Source of the DNA: Gemmobacter sp.
GTDB lineage: Bacteria; Pseudomonadota; Alphaproteobacteria; Rhodobacterales; Rhodobacteraceae
NCBI RefSeq assembly: GCF_034676705.1
Contig: NZ_JAUCBS010000002.1
Location: 382,001 to 446,000 of the forward strand
DNA: 64,000 nucleotides
Reading direction: 5' to 3'
Part shown: in pieces, positions 16,770-26,164 of the stretch
Position numbering within the stretch: the stretch's first letter is position 1
How the letters are laid out: the number at the start of each line of letters is the position of its first letter
The notes under the pieces: generated by a model
Database searches by the model: none
What the model saw: the letters and a program-made list of their open reading frames with translations, nothing else
Told to the model about the DNA's origin: nothing
Program-made: the position numbers and the translations under genes

Positions 16770-18473
16770 TCACGCGCTGGCCAGTCGCGCATACCGCCCG
16801 CCGCTGGTGGCCAGTTGGCCATGGGTGCCGGTTTCCACGATGCGGCCGTCTTCCATGACGATGATGCGGTCGGCGTCGCGGATCGTCGCCAGCCGGTGCG
16901 CGATGACCAGCGTGGTCCGCCCCACCGCCAGCCGTTCCAGCGCGGCCTGAATCTCGCGTTCCGTCTCGGTATCCAGCGCGCTGGTCGCCTCGTCCAGGAT
17001 CAGGATGGGCGGGTTCTTCAGGAACACCCGCGCAATCGCCACCCGCTGTTTCTGCCCGCCCGACAGCATGACACCGCGTTCGCCGACCACGGTATCCAGC
17101 CCCTCGGGCATCCGGGCGATCATGTCCGACAGTTGCGCGGCCTCGGCAGCGGCCATGATCTCGGCCTCGGACGCATCCAGCCGGCCATAGGCGATGTTTT
17201 CCCGCAGCGTGCCGCCGAACAGATAGACATCCTGGCTGACGATGCCGATCTGGCGCCGCAGGCTTTCCAGCGTGAAATCGCGCAGGTCGTGGCCATCGGC
17301 GGTGATCCGGCCCTGACGCGGGTCGTAGAACCGCGGCAACAGCGCCAGCAGGCTGGTCTTGCCCGCCCCCGACGGGCCGACAAAGGCCAGCGTCTCGCCC
17401 GGGCGGACGTCAAAGCTGATGTCGCGCAGCACCGGGCGGGCCGGATCATAGCCGAACCCCACGCCCTCGAACCGGATCGCGCCGGTCAGCCGGGGGGCGG
17501 GGCGGGCGCCGGGCGCATCGGCAATGTCGGGATCGGTCGCCAGCAGTTCCTGATAGCGGCGGAACCCGGCGATGCCCTTGGGATAGGTTTCCAGCACGGC
17601 GGCGATCTTTTCCAGCGGGCGGAAAAACACCCCCGACAAGAGCAGGAACCCGACAAATCCCCCCGCCGTCAGCGAACCGTTCAGCACAAAGCCCGCGCCG
17701 GCCACCATGATCAGCACCTGAACCCCGCGCATTCCGATGTAGTTCAGCGCCTGGCTGGCGGCGACCAGCCGATAGGCCTGCAACTTGGTCCGGCGATACA
17801 TGGCATTGTCGTGGGCAAAGCGTTCGCGTTCGTGATCTTCGTTGCCGAACGCCTGCACGACCCGGATGCCGCCGACATTCTCTTCAAGCCGGACATTGAA
17901 ATTGGCGACGCGCGAATAGATGGCGCGCCATGTCCGCGTCATCCGCCCGCCATAGACGCTGACGATCACCACGGCCAGCGGAACGATGGTCACCGTCATC
18001 AGCGCCAGCGGCACGTGCAACCAGAGCATGACGGCAAAGGCGCCGGCAAAGGTCATCACCGCAAGGAAAAGATCCTCGGGGCCATGGTGCGCGACCTCGC
18101 CGATTTCCTCCAGATCGCGGGTGACGCGCGAAACCAGGTGACCAGTGCGCTGACTGTCGAAATAGCTCCAGCTCAACTTCTGGATATGGTCAAAGGCGCG
18201 GCGACGCATCTCGGTTTCGATATTGATGCCCAGCATGTGGCCCCAGTAGGTCACGATCACCATCAGCCCGGTGTTCAGCAGGTAAATCCCCATCAGCCCG
18301 ACGGCCGCCAGCACCGTCACCGACCAGTTGCCCTGCGGCAGCAAGACGTCGATAAACCCGCGCACGGCCAGCGGGAAGGCAAGTTCCAGCAGGCCAGAAA
18401 CAACGGCGCAGCCGAAATCCAGCCAGAACAGGAATTTCCATGGGGCGTAATAGGTGAAGAACTGGCGCAGCAT
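16770..18473 (-). CDS. ABC exporter, fused permease and ATPase
   Basis: 567 aa half-transporter. The N-terminal ~310 residues are a six-helix ABC exporter domain beginning 'MLRQFFTYYAPWKFLFWLDF'. The C-terminal NBD has Walker A 'VGPSGAGKTSLLALL', signature 'LSGGQKQRVAIARVF', Walker B 'PILILDEATSALD' and H-loop 'IAHRLATI'. It resembles MsbA/LmrA-type lipid or drug exporters and probably works as a homodimer. No partner or substrate gene is adjacent. The start at 18473 has GGGGGATC upstream; a longer frame lacks similarity. Divergent from mipZ. Confidence 0.93.
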   Translation of the reverse strand: MLRQFFTYYAPWKFLFWLDFGCAVVSGLLELAFPLAVRGFIDVLLPQGNWSVTVLAAVGLMGIYLLNTGLMVIVTYWGHMLGINIETEMRRRAFDHIQKLSWSYFDSQRTGHLVSRVTRDLEEIGEVAHHGPEDLFLAVMTFAGAFAVMLWLHVPLALMTVTIVPLAVVIVSVYGGRMTRTWRAIYSRVANFNVRLEENVGGIRVVQAFGNEDHERERFAHDNAMYRRTKLQAYRLVAASQALNYIGMRGVQVLIMVAGAGFVLNGSLTAGGFVGFLLLSGVFFRPLEKIAAVLETYPKGIAGFRRYQELLATDPDIADAPGARPAPRLTGAIRFEGVGFGYDPARPVLRDISFDVRPGETLAFVGPSGAGKTSLLALLPRFYDPRQGRITADGHDLRDFTLESLRRQIGIVSQDVYLFGGTLRENIAYGRLDASEAEIMAAAEAAQLSDMIARMPEGLDTVVGERGVMLSGGQKQRVAIARVFLKNPPILILDEATSALDTETEREIQAALERLAVGRTTLVIAHRLATIRDADRIIVMEDGRIVETGTHGQLATSGGRYARLASA

Positions 18474-18716
18474 GGTGATCCCCCGCAACGGCACTTTCCC
18501 CGGGCTTCGCGCCGGGCGGGACAAAGGTCAAGGGGGGAGGGGGAAACTTCTCCACCGGCCCGATCCCCGCCTTTGGTGGCCCGCCAAGGGGCAAAATGCC
18601 CGGTCGCGCGGCTTTTTCGCCCCACCGGGCGGCCGGCAAGGCGGAACCGGCAGGTTCCCGCTTCCCTCTGCCCGTTTGCCCGCCTAATAGACTATGAACA
18701 ATTTCCGGGGGATGGC

Positions 18717-19526
18717 ATGGCGCATATCATCGTCGTGGGCAATGAAAAGGGTGGGTCGGGCAAGTCCACCACCTGCATGCATGTGGCCACGGCGCTGGCC
18801 CGGTCGGGCTTTCGCGTGGGTGCGCTGGATCTGGACCTGCGGCAACGCACCTTCGGGCGCTATGTGGAAAACCGGCTGGCGTTTTCGGAAAAGTCCGGTC
18901 TGGCGCTGCCCACCCCCGACATGCGCGAATTGCCCGAGGTGGAAAACACCGCGCTGCAACCGGGCGAAAATGCCTATGATCACCGGCTGTCGGCGGCCGT
19001 GGCGGACCTGGATGCGGTCAGCGATTTCATCGTGATCGACTGCCCCGGCAGCCACACCCGGCTTAGCCAGCTGGCCCATTCGCTGGCCGACACGCTGATC
19101 ACCCCGATGAACGACAGCTTCATCGACTTTGACCTGCTGGCGCGGATCGACCCGGAAACGAACAAGATCAAGGGCCCGTCGATCTATTCCGAAATGGTCT
19201 GGCAGGCCCGCCAGCTGCGCGCCCAGGCCGGGCTGAAGCCGATCGACTGGATCGTGCTGCGCAACCGCCTTGGTGCCCAGCAGATGCATAACAAGAAAAA
19301 GGTCGGCAAGGCGCTGGACGAACTGTCGCGCCGCATCGGCTTTCGCGTGGTGCCGGGGTTTTCGGAACGGGTCATCTTCCGCGAACTGTTCCCGCGCGGG
19401 CTGACGCTGCTGGATCTGAAAGACGTTGGGGTCGACAACCTCAACATCTCGAACGTGGCCGCCCGGCAGGAACTGCGCGACCTGATGCGCGCCATCGCCC
19501 TGCCGGGGGTCGAGATCGGGTTCTGA
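18717..19526 (+). CDS. mipZ: Division-plane positioning ATPase MipZ
   Basis: 269 aa ParA/MinD-superfamily ATPase. It starts 'MAHIIVVGNEKGGSGKSTTC', with the deviant Walker A 'KGGSGKS' in which a second Lys contacts the phosphates, and continues 'VGALDLDLRQRTFGRYVENR' and 'FIVIDCPGSHTRLS'. In Caulobacter and Rhodobacter MipZ binds chromosome-associated ParB at the poles and blocks FtsZ assembly away from midcell. The sequence fits MipZ better than ParA or MinD because of 'RYVENR' and 'KIKGPSIYSEMVWQAR'. Start chosen by GGGGGA upstream and the conserved N-terminus. Confidence 0.92.
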   Translation: MAHIIVVGNEKGGSGKSTTCMHVATALARSGFRVGALDLDLRQRTFGRYVENRLAFSEKSGLALPTPDMRELPEVENTALQPGENAYDHRLSAAVADLDAVSDFIVIDCPGSHTRLSQLAHSLADTLITPMNDSFIDFDLLARIDPETNKIKGPSIYSEMVWQARQLRAQAGLKPIDWIVLRNRLGAQQMHNKKKVGKALDELSRRIGFRVVPGFSERVIFRELFPRGLTLLDLKDVGVDNLNISNVAARQELRDLMRAIALPGVEIGF

Positions 19527-19528
19527 CG

Positions 19529-19548
19529 GGCGGGGGTTGCCCCCCGCC
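19529..19548. terminator. Hairpin between convergent mipZ and RTX gene
   Basis: GGCGGGG/CCCCGCC stem (19529-19535 / 19542-19548) right after the mipZ stop. No T-run; could serve both directions. Confidence 0.5.
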
Positions 19549-19556
19549 ACGCCTTG

Positions 19557-22500
19557 TCAGATCAGGATCAGGTCGGCCCCGGTATAGCCCGAGTTGACCA
19601 CCTGGAAATCGTCCACACCAAAGCTGCCGGTCAGATCGACACGGAAGTCATAGCCTGCCGTGCCATCCAGCCCCAGATAGATCGAGGTGACACCGCCCGC
19701 TGTCTGCACCTGCGCCTGGCCGGCGACCACGCCTGCGCCATCGCCGGCGCTGAAGCTGTTGATGGCCACCCCCGCCAGCCGCAGGAAATCGCCCACTTCG
19801 GCATCGGCGATGCGGTCCACCCCGGCTTCGTACACGCCGAACAGGAACTGGTCCGCCCCCGCGCCGCCGAACAGCACATCGCTGCCGGCACCACCGTTCA
19901 GGATGTCAGCCCCGGCCGCCCCGCGCAGGGTATCGTTGCCGCCATGGCCGCCGATATTGTCGGACCAGGCCGATCCGGTCAGGTCGAACTGGTCAACCGC
20001 GTAATATTGCAGATCGAACGACCCGCTGCTGCTGCGCAGCGCATTCCAGCCATTGGCCACGTAAACCGTTTCGACCCCCATGTCAGACATGCCCGCACTG
20101 GCCACCAGCAGGTCGGTGCCCACATCGGCATTCACCGAATGCTTCAGGCCAAGGCCCAGCCGGATCACATCGTCCCCGGCCCCGGTGGACAGGCTGTGAT
20201 TGCCGGTCGATGCAGACAGGTCGATCACATCGTTGCCGGCGCCGGTGGTCAGGACCACATTTTCGATGCCAGTCACTACGGTTCCGTTGTTCGACAATGT
20301 GCCTGCCCCGGTCGCGTCCAGCACCAGTTGATGCGCCAGGGTCGAGGCTGCCAGGTTCATCACCCAGGTGTCTGTACCGGATCCGCCATTGATGCGATCC
20401 GCCCCGCCAGTCCCGCCGTTGAGTACATCGTTGCCGCCGCCGCCCGTCAGCGTATCGGCCAGGGCGCCGCCATCCAGCGCATCGCCCGCTGTGCCTCCTC
20501 TCACGTTCATGCGCTCCATGGCGTAGTGATCGGTCGCCATCGTGCCATCGACATCGCCATAACGATACCAGCCATTGGCGGTATACCAGTTCGACACCCG
20601 CGACGTTGCGGTGGAATAGTCCAGCACCAGAATGTCGGTGCCATTGCCACCATTCACCACATCGAACCCCAGGCCGACCGCGACCAGATCGTTGCCATCG
20701 CCTGCGTTGACCACATCGTCCAGCGCGTAACCGGCGGTGCTGAAGTTGTCGTTGCCAATGCCCAGCGTGATGCCCACCGACTCGATCCCCAGAACCGAAA
20801 AGCCCGGGACGGTCATCTGCGCCGAGGTCTGGCTGGCTGCCGCATTGAACACCAGGCTGCCCTTCTGGGCCGACAGATCGGCTTCCCAGCGGTCGTTGCC
20901 TTCGCCGCCATCAATCACAGCCACGCCGGCGCCGCTGTTCAACACATCGTCGCCCTGCCCACCGCGCAGCGTGTCGGCCAAGCCCCCGCCTGTCAGGATG
21001 TCATCCGCGCTGCCGCCTGTCACGTCGAACTGCTCGACCGCATAGTGGTCAATGTAGTGCAGGTCATTGCCGACCGCATAGCGATACCAGTTGTTCGACA
21101 TGTAGCGGTTGGTGATCGCCTGCGTCTGCCCCGAATAGTCAAGGATCATCAGGTCGGTGCCATCGCCCGCGTTCAGCGTGTCGCGGCCGGTGCCCAGATT
21201 GACCGTATCGTTGCCCAGCCCCGCGTTGACCCAATCGTCCAGCCCATAGCCCTGGGTGCTGATGCGGTCATTGCCGCCGCCCAGGGTCAGGCCGACCCGC
21301 TCGAAATTGCGCAGATCGAACTGGCGCTCGGTCATCTGGGCGTTGGTCTGGCTGTCGGCCGCATCCACGATCACCGGATAGGCAACCGCCGACAGATTGG
21401 CCTCCCACAGATCGTTGCCTTCGCCGCCGTCGATGGTGGCCCGGCCTTCACCGCTGTTCAGCGTATCGTTGCCCAGACCGCCGCGCAGCGTGTCCAGATC
21501 GGCGCCGCCGCCCAGCCAGTCATTGCCGGCCCCCCCGGTCATGTTGAAGCGTTCGAACGCGTAGTAGTCCGTGCTGTTCCCGCCCTTTTCGGAATAGCGA
21601 TACCAACCGTTGGACACATAGCCATGCCGGATATGCGCCGTGGGATCGGCCAGCGCGCTCCAGTCCATCACCAGCGTGTCGGTGCCGGCCCCGCCATCGA
21701 CCCTGTCCTTGCCCAGGCCGGTCGAGACAAGATCGTTGCCATCGTTGCCAAAGATGCTGTCGTTATAGGCCCCGACATGCGCAATCAGGTTGTCATTGCC
21801 CTTGCCGGATTGCAGGCTCAGCGCCTCGATCCCGGAGATGATGGCGACGCTGGAGGTCGCGGTGTTCAGGTTGACATTCGTCGCCAGCGTCCGGGTGGCG
21901 AAATTCGCCTGCCAGGTGTCGGTCCCGTCACCTCCATGGATCGTATCCCGCCCGGCGCCACCGTTCAGCCAGTCATTGCCGCCATTGCCGACCAGCCGGT
22001 CGTCACCATCTGCCCCCCACAGCGAATCGCCCGCGCTGCCGCCGGTCAGCCAGAACTGCTCGACGCTGTAGAAATCCACCGACCGCGTGCCGTCCACATC
22101 GGCCATCTTGTGCCAGCCGTTCGAGGTGTACACCTGCGTCACGCGGCTGGTCGCGGCCGAGAAATCCGCCTCCAGCCGGTCGGTGCCGGTGCCCGCATCA
22201 TAGCTGGAATAGCCGGACTTCACGCGGAACACATCATCGCCGCTGCCGGCGCTGAACGCATGATTGCCGGTAACCGCGCGGACATCCAGCAGGTCGGCGC
22301 CCGACCCCGAGGTCAGTGACACCTCCTCGATCCGGCGCAACTGCGCGCCGGTGGCCGCGACGGTCGCCCAGTTGCCGGCAGACAGCACCACCGACACATC
22401 GGTATTCAACCCGCCGTATTCCGCGACCCAGCGGTCCTTGCCTGCGCCACCGTCGATGCTGTCGGCCCCCAGGCCGCTGACGATGCGGTCATTGCCCGCG

Positions 22501-22787
22501 CCACCCGACAGGCTGTCGGCCAGCCCCGCGCCTTGCAGCACATCGTCGCCGGCGCCGAACCACAGCTCATAGCGTTCAAAGCCGAAATGGTCGATCCGGC
22601 TGAAGAAATCATCGGTAAAGGTATACCAGCCGCTCGAGACGTAACGGTAATCGACGTTCGTCACCAGCGTCCTGTAATCCACCCGCAGCGTATCGGTGCC
22701 GTCTCCGGCGTTCACCGAATGCTGCGTGCCCGGCGTCACGATGACCAGATCGTCCCCGGCTGTGGTCGGCAGTCCTGTAATCGCCAT
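19557..22787 (-). CDS. Large RTX (hemolysin-type Ca-binding repeat) protein with six long modules
   Basis: 1076 aa, no Sec signal. Nearly the whole chain consists of glycine/aspartate nonapeptide clusters ('GGAGNDRI', 'GGEGNDRWEADLSA', 'GGGGNDVLNGG') that bind Ca2+ as beta-rolls. The C-terminus 'YDFRVDLTGSFGVDDFQVV' with a hydrophobic last stretch fits a type I secretion signal. Six times, roughly every 170 aa, a non-RTX element recurs: 'YVSSGWY', 'YTSNGWH', 'YVSNGWY', 'YMSNNWY', 'YTANGWY', 'YVANGWN', each followed by a 'YxxExF' helix-like segment. No catalytic domain is seen, and no type I secretion genes are adjacent. The start has GGAGGACGGGA upstream. It may be an adhesin or matrix protein. 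Confidence 0.88.
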   Translation of the reverse strand: MAITGLPTTAGDDLVIVTPGTQHSVNAGDGTDTLRVDYRTLVTNVDYRYVSSGWYTFTDDFFSRIDHFGFERYELWFGAGDDVLQGAGLADSLSGGAGNDRIVSGLGADSIDGGAGKDRWVAEYGGLNTDVSVVLSAGNWATVAATGAQLRRIEEVSLTSGSGADLLDVRAVTGNHAFSAGSGDDVFRVKSGYSSYDAGTGTDRLEADFSAATSRVTQVYTSNGWHKMADVDGTRSVDFYSVEQFWLTGGSAGDSLWGADGDDRLVGNGGNDWLNGGAGRDTIHGGDGTDTWQANFATRTLATNVNLNTATSSVAIISGIEALSLQSGKGNDNLIAHVGAYNDSIFGNDGNDLVSTGLGKDRVDGGAGTDTLVMDWSALADPTAHIRHGYVSNGWYRYSEKGGNSTDYYAFERFNMTGGAGNDWLGGGADLDTLRGGLGNDTLNSGEGRATIDGGEGNDLWEANLSAVAYPVIVDAADSQTNAQMTERQFDLRNFERVGLTLGGGNDRISTQGYGLDDWVNAGLGNDTVNLGTGRDTLNAGDGTDLMILDYSGQTQAITNRYMSNNWYRYAVGNDLHYIDHYAVEQFDVTGGSADDILTGGGLADTLRGGQGDDVLNSGAGVAVIDGGEGNDRWEADLSAQKGSLVFNAAASQTSAQMTVPGFSVLGIESVGITLGIGNDNFSTAGYALDDVVNAGDGNDLVAVGLGFDVVNGGNGTDILVLDYSTATSRVSNWYTANGWYRYGDVDGTMATDHYAMERMNVRGGTAGDALDGGALADTLTGGGGNDVLNGGTGGADRINGGSGTDTWVMNLAASTLAHQLVLDATGAGTLSNNGTVVTGIENVVLTTGAGNDVIDLSASTGNHSLSTGAGDDVIRLGLGLKHSVNADVGTDLLVASAGMSDMGVETVYVANGWNALRSSSGSFDLQYYAVDQFDLTGSAWSDNIGGHGGNDTLRGAAGADILNGGAGSDVLFGGAGADQFLFGVYEAGVDRIADAEVGDFLRLAGVAINSFSAGDGAGVVAGQAQVQTAGGVTSIYLGLDGTAGYDFRVDLTGSFGVDDFQVVNSGYTGADLILI

Positions 22788-22902
22788 TCCCGTCCTCCAT
22801 GGCTGATGTTCCACGAAAGACTGCGCCAAGGCGCCGTTCGACGCATTGATCCATCTCAATTTGGCTATGTGTTTGCCACAATTCCGCCTGCCGCCCAAAG
22901 CA

Positions 22903-22931
22903 AAACCCCCGGGCCGATGGCCCGGGGGTTT
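22903..22931 (-). terminator. Intrinsic terminator of the rimP-nusA-infB operon
   Basis: 13-bp perfect stem (22903-22915 / 22919-22931) with a 3-nt loop; on the minus strand it ends in a T-run. It lies 21 bp after the infB stop. Confidence 0.92.
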
Positions 22932-22951
22932 GCAGGAACTTGCGGCCTGGA

Positions 22952-25501
22952 TCAGGCCAGAGTGCGCTCGACTTCTTCGCGTTCGAAGATCTCGATGACG
23001 TCGTTCTGGCGCACATCTTCGTAGCGTTCAAAGGCCATGCCACATTCCTGGCCGGAAATGACCTCCTTGACCTCGTCCTTGAAGCGCTTCAGCGTCTTCA
23101 GCGTGCCTTCGTGGATCACCACATTGTCGCGCAGCAGACGGACCCCGGCCGACCGGCGGGCGACGCCTTCGGTGATCAGGCAGCCCGCAACGTTGCCGAC
23201 GCCGGTGATGCGGAACACTTCCAGAATCCGCGCATACCCGATGAAGTTCTCGCGGACTTCGTTCTTCAGCAGGCCCGACGCCGCCTGCTTGATGTCGTCC
23301 AGCAGGTCGTAGATGATCGAGTAATAGCGGATCTCGACACCCTTCTGCGAGGCAGAGTTGCGCGCCGTGGCATTGGCCCGCACGTTGAACGCCAGGATCG
23401 GGGCGCCCGAAGCCTCGGCCAGGCCCACATCCGAATCGGTGATGGCACCGACGCCGTAATGCAGGATCCGCACGCGGACCTCCTCGTTGCCGATCTTTTC
23501 CAGTGCCTGCACGATCGCTTCGGACGAGCCCTGCACGTCGGCCTTCACGATGACCGGCAGTTCCGAAACCGACTTGTCGGCCTTGGCCTTGGCCATCAGC
23601 TGTTCCAGCGTGGTCGCGGCACCGGCCGCAGCGCGTTTGTCCTTGGTCGCCTTTTCGCGGTAATCCGCGATCTCGCGGGCCTGCGCTTCGGAATTGACCA
23701 CGTCCAGCACGTCCCCGGCAGACGGCGTGCCGTCTAGGCCCAGAACCTCGACCGGAACCGACGGGCCGGCTTCCAGAACGGTTTCGCCCTTGTCGTTGAC
23801 CAGCGCGCGGACCTTGCCCCACTTTTCGCCGACGACGAAGATATCGCCCTTCTTCAGCGTGCCGCTTTGCACCAGCACGGTGGCGACCGGGCCGCGGCCC
23901 ACGTCCAGCTTGGCCTCGATCACGGCGGCGCGGGCCGCACGGTTCGGGTTGGCCTTCAGGTCCAGCACCTCGGCCTGCAACAGGATCGCGTCCAGCAGAT
24001 CGTCGATGCCCAGACCCGTCTTGGCCGAAACCTCGACATCCTGCACGTCACCCGACATCGCCTCGACGACGACTTCGTGCTGCAACAGGTCGGTCCGCAC
24101 CTTTTGCGGATCGGCGCCGTGCTTGTCGATCTTGTTGATCGCCACGATCATCGGCACGTTGGCCGCCTTCGCGTGGTTGATCGCCTCGACCGTCTGCGGC
24201 ATCACGGCATCATCCGCCGCAACCACCAGCACGACGATATCCGTCACATGCGCGCCACGGGCCCGCATCGAGGTAAAGGCCGCGTGACCGGGCGTATCCA
24301 GGAAGGTGATCGCCTTGCCGCTGTCGGTGGTGATCTGATAGGCGCCGATGTGCTGGGTGATCCCGCCGGCTTCGCCCGATACGACGTTGGCCTTGCGGAT
24401 GGCATCCAGCAGCGAGGTCTTGCCGTGGTCGACGTGGCCCATGATGGTCACGACCGGCGGGCGGCTGACCAGATCCTCGGCCTTGTCCTGAACCGTGTCG
24501 ATGACCTGTTCCACGTCGGCATCCGACACGCGAACCGCGCGGTGGCCGAATTCCTCGATCACCAGTTCGGCGGTGTCGGCGTCGATGGCCTGGTTCATGC
24601 TGACCATCATGCCCATCTTCATCAGGCACTTGACGACATCGGCGGCACGTTCGGCCATCCGGTTCGCCAGTTCCTGCACGACGATGGTTTCCGGCAGCTG
24701 CACATCGCGCGACTGCTTTTCAGGCTTCTGGCCAAAGCCCATGGCCTTTTGCCGCGCCTTTTCCTGCTTGCGCTTCATCGCGGCCAGCGAGCGGGTGCGC
24801 CCGCCTTCGCCATCCAGCGCGGCAGTCAGGGTCAGCTTGCCGGCGCGGCGGCTTTCGTCAGCCCCCTTGGCCCGGGCGGCGCGTTCGCGGTCTTCGCGCT
24901 CGCGCTCGCGGTCGGTCTTGCGCGGGCTGGGTCCGGGGCGGGCGCTGCCACGATCCTCGGGCGCGGGCCCGGGCTGCGGCGCCGGGGCCGATGCGGCAGC
25001 GGCGGCGGCCACCTTGGCCGGGGCATTGGCGGCGCGGCGGGCGATTTCCGCCTCGCGCTTGGCTTTCGCCTCCTCCTCGGCTTTCAGACGAGCTTCTTCC
25101 TCGACCTTGCGGCGCGCGGCTTCGGCGATCTCGCGTTCTTCGCGCTCGCGCGCTTCCAGCTCGTCACGCTTGCGCTGACGTTCTTCGTCGCGGGCCTTTT
25201 CATCGGCGGCGCGCTGCGCGATTTCCTCGGCCTCGCGGGCCTTGGCGGCGCGCAGGGCGGCCAGACGCCGTTCCATCTCGGCATCCGAGATTCCGGCGGG
25301 GCGACGCGACGGGTCGCCCAGCGGCTGCGAACCGCCAGAAGCCCCGGCTGCACCCGGCTTCTGCGGCACCACCACGCGCTTGCGCTTGACCTCCACGGCG
25401 ACGTTCTTCGTGCGGCCGTGGCTGAAGCTTTGCTTCACCTGGCCCGGGCCACGTGCCCCGCCACCCAGACCAAGGGGTTTCTTGCCGTCAGTATCGCTCA
25501 T
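22952..25501 (-). CDS. infB: Translation initiation factor IF-2
   Basis: 849 aa. The N-terminal ~300 residues are charged, Ala/Glu/Arg-rich and probably helical, as in long bacterial IF-2. The GTPase domain follows: G1 'TIMGHVDHGKTSLLDAIRK', G3 'FLDTPGHAAF' and G4 'VAINKID'. Then come the EF-Tu-like beta domain and the C-terminal domains with 'IVKADVQGSSEAIVQALEKI'. It places fMet-tRNA on the 30S subunit. The start overlaps the YlxR gene stop by 4 bp (ATGA). Terminator 21 bp after the stop. Confidence 0.98.
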   Translation of the reverse strand: MSDTDGKKPLGLGGGARGPGQVKQSFSHGRTKNVAVEVKRKRVVVPQKPGAAGASGGSQPLGDPSRRPAGISDAEMERRLAALRAAKAREAEEIAQRAADEKARDEERQRKRDELEAREREEREIAEAARRKVEEEARLKAEEEAKAKREAEIARRAANAPAKVAAAAAASAPAPQPGPAPEDRGSARPGPSPRKTDREREREDRERAARAKGADESRRAGKLTLTAALDGEGGRTRSLAAMKRKQEKARQKAMGFGQKPEKQSRDVQLPETIVVQELANRMAERAADVVKCLMKMGMMVSMNQAIDADTAELVIEEFGHRAVRVSDADVEQVIDTVQDKAEDLVSRPPVVTIMGHVDHGKTSLLDAIRKANVVSGEAGGITQHIGAYQITTDSGKAITFLDTPGHAAFTSMRARGAHVTDIVVLVVAADDAVMPQTVEAINHAKAANVPMIVAINKIDKHGADPQKVRTDLLQHEVVVEAMSGDVQDVEVSAKTGLGIDDLLDAILLQAEVLDLKANPNRAARAAVIEAKLDVGRGPVATVLVQSGTLKKGDIFVVGEKWGKVRALVNDKGETVLEAGPSVPVEVLGLDGTPSAGDVLDVVNSEAQAREIADYREKATKDKRAAAGAATTLEQLMAKAKADKSVSELPVIVKADVQGSSEAIVQALEKIGNEEVRVRILHYGVGAITDSDVGLAEASGAPILAFNVRANATARNSASQKGVEIRYYSIIYDLLDDIKQAASGLLKNEVRENFIGYARILEVFRITGVGNVAGCLITEGVARRSAGVRLLRDNVVIHEGTLKTLKRFKDEVKEVISGQECGMAFERYEDVRQNDVIEIFEREEVERTLA

Positions 25502-26145
25502 GCCGTCTTCGTATCCTTCCCGGCGGTCCCGCCGCCGAACTGCTTGCCCTGCGCCAAAGTGCGCAGCCCTGCAAGCCTTGCCGCTTCCTCTACAACACGT
25601 CTTTCGAGTCCACCAGCCGCAAGCGCGCCGTGTATCGCACGTTCGCGACCGAAAGCCAAACCCAATTCCTGCGCGCTAAGACAGCCGATCAGGCTGCCCG
25701 GACCACGCGGCGGGCGCAGTTTCCAGCGCTCGCGTTCCGACCCGTCAAAGGCCTGGATCAGCACCTCGGCCTGGTCCTTTTCCAACCAGTCCTTGACCTT
25801 TTCCTGCCCTGCCACCGCATGGCCCGCCTTGCGCGCCATTGCGATCAGATCCACCACCCGGCGGGCCAGCCCCGCCTCGACCGCCACGACCAGATCGGCC
25901 GGGACGGTCAGCTGCGTGCGGGCCGCGCGCGAGAACAGGTTCTTCGCCACCGCCTTGTCCAGCGCCACCCGGGTCGAGGCGACATAGATCCCCCGTCCCG
26001 GCAGCTTGCCCATCAGATCCGGCACCACCTGCCCGTCGGGCCCCGCGACAAAGCGGATCAACCCGGCCTTTGGCTGGCTTTCCCCGGTCGCAATGCACTT
26101 GCGGTCGGGGTCCGTCCTGTCCTTGTCCTTGCCGCCGCGCGTCAT
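25498..26145 (-). CDS. RNA-binding protein, YlxR (DUF448) plus L7Ae-like domain
   Basis: 215 aa. The N-terminal half is a YlxR domain: 'RKCIATGESQPKAGLIRFVA' and 'LPGRGIYVASTR'. The C-terminal half resembles a ribosomal L7Ae/L30e fold: 'RRVVDLIAMARKAGHAVAGQ' and 'DQAEVLIQAFDGS'. This fused form between nusA and infB is common in alphaproteobacteria. YlxR proteins bind RNA and in some bacteria interact with RNase P RNA; the function here is not known. The start is close to the nusA stop (19 bp). Confidence 0.88.
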   Translation of the reverse strand: MTRGGKDKDRTDPDRKCIATGESQPKAGLIRFVAGPDGQVVPDLMGKLPGRGIYVASTRVALDKAVAKNLFSRAARTQLTVPADLVVAVEAGLARRVVDLIAMARKAGHAVAGQEKVKDWLEKDQAEVLIQAFDGSERERWKLRPPRGPGSLIGCLSAQELGLAFGRERAIHGALAAGGLERRVVEEAARLAGLRTLAQGKQFGGGTAGKDTKTA

Positions 26146-26164
26146 GGGGAAACCGAGGCCCGGA

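Noticed and set aside
16815..18716. Long N-terminal extension in frame with mipZ
   Set aside because: It lies antisense to the ABC exporter and has no ribosome site; the conserved start is at 18717.
19554..22319. Plus-strand 921-codon frame opposite the RTX gene
   Set aside because: It is the mirror of the glycine/aspartate repeats; codon use and repeats belong to the minus strand.
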